Shown: positions 33,520 through 38,995 of the stretch, one piece after another | Position numbering within the stretch: position 1 is the stretch's first letter | Layout of the letters: every line of letters begins with the position of its first letter | Origin: Terriglobia bacterium | GTDB taxonomy: Bacteria > Acidobacteriota > Terriglobia > Terriglobales > Acidobacteriaceae | DNA length: 38,995 nucleotides | NCBI GenBank assembly: GCA_020073525.1 | Contig: JAIQFA010000049.1 | Span: 1-38,995, forward strand | Direction: 5' to 3' | Translations under genes and position numbers: made by a program | Notes under the pieces: model-generated | Database searches by the model: none | The model's input: only the letters and a program-made list of their open reading frames with translations | What the model was told of the DNA's origin: nothing

Positions 33520-35234
33520 TTCGCGCCTCCCTTTTCCGCGGTTGCGCCGGGCGGGGGCGGCAAAATCGGAGGACGCGTGTCGCCGTACTTTCGTTTCTGG
33601 ACCTCCATGTCGGAAAACAGCATGGCCGGGGCTGCCGCAGATACGGGAACGCTCCCGGATTCGGCTCCGCAAATGCCGTTGAAGACGCTGGTGGTATCTC
33701 CGGTGGCGGCGATTTGCGTCAACACCGTGAGCGGGGTGCCAACGATGTCCACGCCACGCACCAGTTCATCAGGACGCCCATCCGTATATACACGCCAGAC
33801 CATGACAGGCAACACCTGGAAAGCTTGTGGCAGATCGCGCGACGTCAGGGTGAATCCGCCCTGAATATCTTCGAAGTAGAGACCATAGGGCTTGCCCTGC
33901 TTCTTGATTTCCTCAAGGAACCGCGAACGCAGTTGCGCGTCGGGAATCGTCTTTGAAGAAGTAACAATCAGATTGCCCTGGCGGCCAACGGGCATCCGTC
34001 CCTCCTGGCCGCGGCCGTGGCCATTGGAATTGCTGAAGTTCTTGACTGGCAACCGTCCCATCAGAAAATTCTTCAGGACGCCGTCCTTGACGACCTCCAC
34101 GCGCGAGGCGGGAGTGCCTTCGTCGTCGAAGCGATAAAAGCCCGACAACTCCGTGCCCGCGAGGGTATGCAGCGTGGGATCGTCGGTGACGCTAAGGAAC
34201 TCAGGCATGATTTTTTCGTTGACCTTCTTGGTGAAGGTCTGGCCTTCGTCGCGGCCGCGCTGGCGCTGTCCTTCGACGCGGTGACCGAGCACTTCATGAA
34301 AGAAGACGGCGGACGCGCGACCGGAGAGCAAGGCTGGGCCACTGTACGGTTCGGCGAGCGGGGCGGCTCGCAGCGCGCTTAGATCATTGGCCATTTTTTT
34401 CACGCTCGCGGCCACTTCCACTTCAGAGGGCACTTTCTTCGGATCGGAAAACTGGAAGGTTTCAACGCGCACCAGTTGCATGCCGTCGTCGGCGCGGGTT
34501 TCCGCCTGGATCATGACGCGGAAGATCGCGTCGGCGGTAACAATCTTCGTGCCTTCCGTCGAAACCAGGTAACTGTGGCTCCTCGCCGCAGTCAGATAAA
34601 CCATGGATTCTTCGACTTGAGGAAACTGGCGGAAGGAAGCAGAATAACGGCGGGCGAGTTCTTCCCAAGCCTTTTGCTCGGGAAACGGCGGCGACGAAGT
34701 CTTCTCCATGTACGTCGAGGGTTTCTCCTGGGAGAAGTCGGGCGAGTCGTCGTCGTCCTTGGCGCGGACGGCGGTCTTGGTCTTCACATTGCTATAGGCT
34801 TGGCGCGCCTTGCGGTACTGCTCGTAGGTCAGCTTCCAGAGGACTCGGGCGATGGCGTCGGGATCGTCCCGCTGCGGAAGTTGGCCGGAAGTAATGCCAG
34901 AGTTACGTTCCTGACCGTGGGTGTTATCAAGAGTGGAATCGCCGATACGCATACTGACGTCGGCGGCGCGGCGGCGGGTGTGAGCTGAGTTGAGGATGCC
35001 TCCCTGGGCGCTGAGGATGACCAGCGATTCACCGTCGGTCACGTTGTAGCTGGTGAAGTAGGGAGCGGGATCCTGCTTGGAAAGCTCGGCCTGGCCTCGA
35101 TGCAACTCCTTTTCCATGATGGAGAGGAGGAGATCGCCCGCGCCCGTCAACGGCTTTTGGGCGTCTAGCGGTTTCCCGAGAAGGACCACCAGGAACAGAA
35201 GAATACTAAGGGAAACGACTTTTTGAGATTTCAT
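33516..35234 (-). CDS. exported TldD-like metalloprotease
   Basis: A 572-residue protein of the TldD family. The zinc site HEVLGH (313-318, in FFHEVLGHRVEG) is intact. Shared blocks are FLSVTDDPTLH, NFSNSNGHGRG and the C-terminal half. Unlike cytoplasmic TldD of E. coli, the protein begins with a signal peptide (MKSQKVVSLSILLFLVVLLG...DAQ), so it is likely periplasmic. The ATG at 35234 is chosen on this ground; an open frame to 35303 would cross a terminator. The stop overlaps the start of the TldE-like gene (ATGA), so the two are translationally coupled and likely form a heterodimer, the known arrangement for TldD/E. The substrate is unknown; no RiPP precursor is visible nearby. Confidence 0.9.
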   Translation of the reverse strand: MKSQKVVSLSILLFLVVLLGKPLDAQKPLTGAGDLLLSIMEKELHRGQAELSKQDPAPYFTSYNVTDGESLVILSAQGGILNSAHTRRRAADVSMRIGDSTLDNTHGQERNSGITSGQLPQRDDPDAIARVLWKLTYEQYRKARQAYSNVKTKTAVRAKDDDDSPDFSQEKPSTYMEKTSSPPFPEQKAWEELARRYSASFRQFPQVEESMVYLTAARSHSYLVSTEGTKIVTADAIFRVMIQAETRADDGMQLVRVETFQFSDPKKVPSEVEVAASVKKMANDLSALRAAPLAEPYSGPALLSGRASAVFFHEVLGHRVEGQRQRGRDEGQTFTKKVNEKIMPEFLSVTDDPTLHTLAGTELSGFYRFDDEGTPASRVEVVKDGVLKNFLMGRLPVKNFSNSNGHGRGQEGRMPVGRQGNLIVTSSKTIPDAQLRSRFLEEIKKQGKPYGLYFEDIQGGFTLTSRDLPQAFQVLPVMVWRVYTDGRPDELVRGVDIVGTPLTVLTQIAATGDTTSVFNGICGAESGSVPVSAAAPAMLFSDMEVQKRKYGDTRPPILPPPPGATAEKGGAK

Positions 35235-35267
35235 TCGAAACCGCGAGTGTACAGGAGCGGGAGTCAC

Positions 35268-35292
35268 AAAAAAAGCGGCCCCTTTCGGGGCC
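35268..35292 (-). terminator. intrinsic terminator before the TldD/E pair
   Basis: On the minus strand: GGCCCC-GAAA-GGGGCC (35292-35277), then GC and a run of seven T (35274-35268). The A-rich side on the other strand is weaker. It separates the TldD/E pair from transcripts coming from the GvpL/F-like gene. Confidence 0.85.
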
Positions 35293-35629
35293 AACCTTTT
35301 CAAAGAGGCTTATTGGCAGGAATCAGAGGAGACTAAGTTTTGGCGCCGCTCCGGGGAGTGGGAACGGACGGAGTGAGATGTCGAGAACATCGAGAGTGAA
35401 GTTGTTCCAACGGGTACGGCCTCTTCAGTGCCCTATGAATCAGCACTTGCGGAACCAAAGTGGTAAGTCTGGGCGGAACGCATCTCCATTTTGGGAAACC
35501 TGCCCAAAATCAAGATTTTAGGGTGAATCCCTTAGGCACGGGACCGGGGGAGGATCACAAAGTAATGTGACCTCGAATGCACAAAGCTGCACATTGGCTG
35601 AAGCTAAGGTGGGAACAGGTTTCGCTGTA

Positions 35630-35651
35630 GAGACGGGGCTTGCCCCGTCTC
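35630..35651. repeat. REP-like palindrome
   Basis: Same 22-bp sequence as 14504-14525 (arms GAGACGGGGC and GCCCCGTCTC around TT). The two copies are about 21 kb apart. Confidence 0.85.
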
Positions 35652-35710
35652 CGCTCGCTACTGAAGAAGACGCGGAAAGCGAGTTCCTTCCACATCCACT
35701 CTGGAAAAGC

Positions 35711-35732
35711 AAAAGCCCCCTCGCAAGGAGGC
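35711..35732 (-). terminator. intrinsic terminator after the GvpL/F-like gene
   Basis: On the minus strand: GCCTCC-loop-GGGGGC (one G-T pair, loop TTGCGA), followed by TTTTGCTTTT. It lies 25 bp after the GvpL/F-like stop codon. Confidence 0.65.
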
Positions 35733-35756
35733 CAAGCCTAAATCGGTAACAGGTTT

Positions 35757-36503
35757 TTAGCTGTCGCCAGCGACAGTCCGCACCTTCCCGGGCAGGAAAT
35801 GGTAAGGCGGCCACGGACCCGTCACGACCATTTGGCAATTCTTGAGTTGCTTGGCGGCCGTGCTGTAGCGGTTCTGGTATTTTTCGATCGACTTGGTATC
35901 GATCAGGTGGGCGATATCCAGCAACATTCCGTCGGCATCGACCTTCTTGCAGCTGATTTCTTCCTCGAGCGGGTTGAAGAGCTTATGCACCTGGACGGAG
36001 AGGGCGCGGGCCTTGGTTTGACGCTCGCGCTCGCGAGAGGCCTTCTCCCGAAGCTTGGTGAGGTACTCGCGGCCGACCGTATCGGGCAGGACGATCTCTT
36101 CCATGGCGCCGCGGAGCGAACCGTCGCGGACCATCAGCTTGATGCGCATTTCTGACTTGCCGCGAAGACGGGCGACACTTTCACAGAAAGTGCGCCGGTT
36201 GGAGCGAACGGCTTGGCGGATGGCATCTTCGGTGTCGAAAATCGTTCCGAAGCGGAACGGAAGGACGGTAGCGGTGCGGAAGCTCTGGCTGACCACGCGG
36301 GCATGCTCGAGAACAGACTTTTCATCGAGTTTAGATGTCGCACGGTCATATTCACTGACAATCACTGCAAATTCTCCGCTGGGATAGCTCATGACCGGAG
36401 AACCGTTGACACCTTGAATTCCATCTAGAACGAAGGGACGGCGGGCTCGAACACCATTGGCTAGCGTCGGGTGTTCCGTGAGGCAGTACGCGTACCACGA
36501 CAT
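35757..36503 (-). CDS. GvpL/GvpF-family protein, isolated
   Basis: A 248-residue protein of the gas-vesicle GvpL/F family. It starts MSWYAYCLTE, has the core VLEHARVVSQSFRTATVLPF followed by RFGTIF, a helical middle (about 140-190) and the closing GPWPPYHFLP. In gas-vesicle systems GvpF/L proteins assist assembly and bind GvpA. No gvpA, gvpN or other gvp gene is in the window, so gas vesicles cannot be claimed. The ribosome site GGAGAG is 5 nt before ATG 36503, and a terminator follows the stop, so it is a single-gene transcript. It may serve another role here. Confidence 0.85.
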   Translation of the reverse strand: MSWYAYCLTEHPTLANGVRARRPFVLDGIQGVNGSPVMSYPSGEFAVIVSEYDRATSKLDEKSVLEHARVVSQSFRTATVLPFRFGTIFDTEDAIRQAVRSNRRTFCESVARLRGKSEMRIKLMVRDGSLRGAMEEIVLPDTVGREYLTKLREKASRERERQTKARALSVQVHKLFNPLEEEISCKKVDADGMLLDIAHLIDTKSIEKYQNRYSTAAKQLKNCQMVVTGPWPPYHFLPGKVRTVAGDS

Positions 36504-36785
36504 GCATTCTCTCCGAATTGCACCGGGGCCTTGGGCACCCCTTTAGATTTTTTGACTAGGGCTGCGTTTCTACCTGGAAAGTTTTGGTTTTTGAGACTAG
36601 ATGAACGCGAAAGTCCGCGCCCAAATCGATATTACTTCCGCCCTGACGATTTTGCAACCTTTGTTGCGATCATTGCATCGGCGCTGGTCTCAATTTGCTA
36701 CGAACACGATTTTGGCGCGCTAGCAGGGCACTTCGCGATGATGAGCAGCTGCGGGCGTCAGCCCAAGGATTGTGGAAAAGTGCTC

Positions 36786-37121
36786 TCAAATGTCGCCAGC
36801 GGTCATATTCTGACGCTTGATCGACGGGTTGCCGCGATCGGGCTCACCGAACAGCAGATGCACATGCTCAGGCATCACCACGTATCCCACCACCACGAAG
36901 TGATAGCGCCTCCGCACCTGCTCCAGGACGTGGAGAAACAGATCCCGGTTCTTCCCGCTACCAAGCAGAGCGCGGCGCTGATAGCAACTGGTGGTGATGA
37001 AGTGCAAAATATCCGGCGCCGTAGTAGCGATGCAGTCGTCTCGGCATGGCGGATTTGTAACATGGATGTCCAGTCCTTCGCTGTGACCGGTGAACATGGA
37101 GCCGAGGTCCGTAGTGCCCAC
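36786..37121 (-). pseudogene. truncated REP-associated tyrosine transposase (RAYT)
   Basis: The 111-codon open frame has a recognisable RAYT/Y1-transposase N-terminal half from residue 40: HFITTSCYQRRALLG, HVLEQVRRRYHFVVVGYVVM, then the metal-binding PEHVHLL (EHVH at 85-88) and GEPDRGNPS. The match stops abruptly at GNPS and the last 11 residues are unrelated, so the C-terminal half with the catalytic Tyr is missing. RAYTs are single-strand endonucleases linked to REP mobilisation. A REP-like palindrome overlaps its 5' end. The copy is surely inactive, but it shows that a RAYT once acted in this lineage. Confidence 0.8.
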
Positions 37122-37145
37122 CTTTCGAAAACCACGAAAGGTGGG
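37117..37145. repeat. palindrome at the RAYT 5' end
   Basis: Arms CCCACCTTTCG and CGAAAGGTGGG around AAAACCA. The sequence AAAGGTGGG recurs just beyond (about 37159-37168). Position directly beside the RAYT remnant is as expected for RAYT-linked REPs, but this sequence differs from the dominant palindromes of the window. Confidence 0.75.
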
Positions 37146-37476
37146 GCAGCCTCAATTGTGGTGGCGCAAAGGTGGGCCAGCCCCCACTGTCCTGCTCGTG
37201 AGGTCGTTTGGGGCTTGTTCACGTTCAGGATGGTTCGAGTCCAGAATCCTGTTTGCGACTTCGGCAACCGCTACACGCGCCTCATGCACCTGTTCCGTGC
37301 TATCAGCAGCCCCCGGTTCCGCCTTGGGATTTGCGCGGAAACCACTGGTTTCGTTGTAGGTCACATTGGTAAGTTCGACTTCCCTCTGGTTGTTAACATT
37401 GGCCTGTTCATACTGCGGCGTATTTTACGCCAACTACTGTCAGGTCCCGTCGTACCAATATGTCACCCCCCTTCCG
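37122..37476. other. intergenic region upstream of the RAYT remnant
   Basis: About 355 bp. Apart from the palindrome, a minus-strand open frame runs from about 37430 to 37152 and reads YEQANVNNQREVELTNVTYN and onward before ending in repeat-derived residues; it has no usable start and I do not recognise it, so it may be a gene remnant. Nothing else is evident. Confidence 0.4.
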
Positions 37477-37752
37477 CTAGCACGCTTGACCGCAATGCGA
37501 ACAGTTTCGTGGCCAGAAAGCATTAAATCGTACGAAGCGCCGGTGGCACTGGGGGCAAGGCCAGACTGCCAAAGCCACGAACGAGGCTAAATAGGTCAGC
37601 ATTAAAAGCCCACCTACGACGAACCCAGGAACGAAGGACCCGCTTAAATGGAATCCGATTACGGCCACGAAGTAAGCCAGAGGCGCACAGAGCAACAGCG
37701 CTGAGATGGTTATCACTCGTAAAATGCGGATTGGTTTGCACCCGTTTGCCAT
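37477..37752 (-). CDS. small membrane protein with a CxxC...CxxC tail
   Basis: A 91-residue protein with two membrane helices (about 12-35 and 41-64) and a soluble tail carrying CPQC (66-69) and CSHC (84-87), a probable zinc ribbon. The ATG at 37752 follows a strong ribosome site (GGGAGGA) and lies 12 bp after the stop of the Rhs gene on the same strand, so the two are co-transcribed. The position directly after an Rhs C-terminus is where an immunity protein often sits, and membrane immunity proteins are known for such systems, but no homology supports it. I do not recognise the family. Confidence 0.6.
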   Translation of the reverse strand: MANGCKPIRILRVITISALLLCAPLAYFVAVIGFHLSGSFVPGFVVGGLLMLTYLASFVALAVWPCPQCHRRFVRFNAFWPRNCSHCGQAC

Positions 37753-37764
37753 TTCTGTCCTCCC

Positions 37765-38946
37765 CTATTGGCTCGGCAATGTTGCCGTTCCCGTGTTCGT
37801 TTCGGTAACAGCGGCGCAGCAACCCCACCCGAGGGTGATCGTGACGGACGATACGCCGGAATGGCCGGAAGAGATGCTAATGGAGGCCGCCGGGCCGAGC
37901 CCGAGGTCGATGTTAAGCGTATTCGTCATCGACTTCATCGCTGGCGCGTTTCCAGCATTTGTGAGAGTTACTCCCACACCGACACCTGCGAAAGCCCCGA
38001 CCACGAAGGAGTCTTTATCCTGCTTCGGAGTCGCCGCTGTGTGTTGGCCTGCGTAGGCGTCCAGGGACCCGCTGGCCTCGGCTCCGACATGGGGATGCCC
38101 CTTGTTATCGACGAATCCACCAATCGGAGCAACCGAGCCCTGCGCCGTGACACCGGCCTTGCCCACTCCGAGGTCAACTGCGCCTGTTCCTGTCGGGAGT
38201 ATCCCGAAACCCTTCTTCGGAGGCGCAGGTGGTGGCGGTGGTGGCGTAGTTTGCGCCGGAGGCGGAGGTGGCGGGTCTTTATCGTTATCCTTATCCTTCT
38301 TCTTGGGGTCCCCCCTTTCATAGTCGAATGTATTAGCAGCGTCTTGATGCCCATCGAGGTCCGCGAACGATTCCGGATCGTCCGCCACCATCGCATAAAG
38401 ATTCAGCGTCTGCGGATTCGTGAGATTCGCGTATGGAACCGCCACCGGCACTGCCGACCAGTCCGAACTCAGCCAACGTCCAAACCTCCACGAGTAGGAG
38501 CGCGCTCCGAATTCATCGTTCTGGGTCTCGCTGTCGCGTTCCTTGCCTTCGAACTTGTAGTTCTGCGGGCACGTCGAAGTGTACGCCCGTTCCGCTCCAA
38601 AGGGAGTGAAGTCGGCGTCGTAGCAGAGCGTTCCGTTCGATTGCACAATCACCCGCGAGCTGCCCAGCAGGTCTTCGGCGTAGAACAGCGAACTGCCCGA
38701 GGCGGGCACTACAGCAACCCGCTTGCCACCGAAGAAGACATATTCATTCTGCGTGTTGGCGGGTGGCCGACATCTCCGCCGCGAGTATAACGCGGGTTCT
38801 CCTTCAATGCTGACAGAGAAATAACTGGGGGTGCCTAACCGCGACGCCATCGGGTTCTTACACAGCCGGCGGTCGCAACTTCCTCTTGAGCACCGTCCAA
38901 TCATTGACTTTGACCAGACCGCTTGCGCCGACGGTAACAACTGCAC
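37765..38946 (-). CDS. Rhs-repeat-associated core fragment with variable C-terminus
   Basis: The recognisable Rhs core spans YVFFGGKRVAVV, YDADFTPFGAER, YKFEGKERDSE and FGARSYSWRFGRW, ending at NLYAMVADDPESFADLDGHQ. It is followed by a charged KKKDKDNDKD stretch, two runs of six prolines and a Gly/Ala/Val-rich C-terminal region of about 150 residues with no toxin motif I recognise. Upstream residues (about 1-60) are not Rhs-like, so this is an orphan tip, cut from a long Rhs protein, or the front part is broken. The start is uncertain (GTG 38946 or ATG 38850). A small membrane protein gene follows 12 bp downstream. Likely a displaced Rhs C-terminal cassette. Confidence 0.7.
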   Translation of the reverse strand: MQLLPSAQAVWSKSMIGRCSRGSCDRRLCKNPMASRLGTPSYFSVSIEGEPALYSRRRCRPPANTQNEYVFFGGKRVAVVPASGSSLFYAEDLLGSSRVIVQSNGTLCYDADFTPFGAERAYTSTCPQNYKFEGKERDSETQNDEFGARSYSWRFGRWLSSDWSAVPVAVPYANLTNPQTLNLYAMVADDPESFADLDGHQDAANTFDYERGDPKKKDKDNDKDPPPPPPAQTTPPPPPPAPPKKGFGILPTGTGAVDLGVGKAGVTAQGSVAPIGGFVDNKGHPHVGAEASGSLDAYAGQHTAATPKQDKDSFVVGAFAGVGVGVTLTNAGNAPAMKSMTNTLNIDLGLGPAASISISSGHSGVSSVTITLGWGCCAAVTETNTGTATLPSQ

Positions 38947-38995
38947 GCCGTAGTGTCGTTTTCAGCTTGCCCCCATGTCCACAGCACAGAGGCGC

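Larger units (their letters stand above)
35235..35756. other. intergenic region with two terminators and a palindrome
   Basis: About 520 bp between GvpL/F-like and TldD-like genes. It holds two minus-strand terminators (35711-35732 and 35268-35292), a palindrome (35630-35651), and no coding signal. The promoter of the TldD/E pair should lie between 35235 and about 35267, or within the terminator-flanked part, but I cannot name it. Confidence 0.6.

Noticed and set aside
35757..36503. Gas-vesicle operon
   Set aside because: Only a GvpL/F-like gene is present; no gvpA, gvpN or gvpK is within the window.
37229..37260. GGTTCGAGTCC, resembling a tRNA T-loop
   Set aside because: No 5-bp T-stem, no anticodon arm and no acceptor stem can be drawn around it.
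36471..37526. Long plus-strand open frame (351 codons)
   Set aside because: It runs antisense to the RAYT remnant and crosses several repeats; its His-rich stretch is the mirror of the transposase motif, and there is no family match or ribosome site.
38858..38995. Minus-strand open frame at the right edge, ending LKRKLRPPAV
   Set aside because: Only 45 codons, open at the edge, with no family signature; it could be the end of a neighbouring gene but cannot be supported here.

Overview
The window reads like chromosomal DNA of a GC-rich diderm bacterium, most likely an Acidobacteriota (Terriglobia-type) genome. This is an inference from four traits: an LpxC gene (lipid A, so an outer membrane), a TonB-type receptor with a carboxypeptidase-regulatory-like N-terminus, several PilZ-type proteins, and a very high density of short palindromes between genes. 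No 16S or other phylogenetic marker is present, so the assignment is provisional. No rRNA, tRNA, CRISPR array or intact transposon was found.

Layout. 1-5518: start of a DUF1385 gene running off the left edge, an ATP-dependent DNA ligase, a CDF metal exporter with a methyltransferase, an exported DinB-like protein, then a fluoride module (riboswitch, crcB, DUF190). 5727-10196: a PilZ-like/coiled-coil protein, a large TonB-dependent receptor and a small exported His/Met/Cys-rich protein. 10293-14477: tilS, a phosphoribosyltransferase with a degraded active site, and ftsH. 14636-18961: a GT39-like membrane glycosyltransferase, an SDR oxidoreductase, an exported LolA-like protein and lpxC. 19024-23367: a small coiled-coil protein, a receiver-PilZ protein, folK, a cysteine-cluster protein and a type I glutamine synthetase. 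23624-28567 (all minus): an ATP-grasp ligase, a zinc metallopeptidase, a membrane-anchored protein and an M48 protease. 28709-35234 (minus): gyrA and an exported TldD/TldE-like pair that overlap by ATGA. 35757-38995: a lone GvpL/F gene, a truncated REP-associated transposase, and an Rhs tip followed by a small two-helix membrane protein.

The most unusual feature is the repeat landscape. I see three classes. (1) REP-like palindromes occur at about fifteen sites, mostly between genes, but four sites lie inside open genes: two in the DNA ligase, one in tilS, and a 207-bp two-headed element in the TldE-like signal-peptide region. All keep the frame. A broken RAYT-type transposase lies in the same window. 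(2) Short tandem heptamers, about four units per locus with consensus near G-S-T-C-N-Y-A, occur at seven loci, five of them paired with an inverted copy, and two flank gyrA. (3) Decamer-like repeats occur at three loci; two form long hairpins, one with perfect 34-bp arms. I do not recognise classes 2 and 3 as named elements in this group.

Other points of note: GyrA carries Asn-Leu where most GyrAs have Asp-Ser (E. coli 82-83); the HPRT-like protein has lost its usual acidic PRPP/metal residues; the TldD/TldE-like pair carries export signals; and crcB has a second copy of the aptamer strand next to its ribosome binding site.
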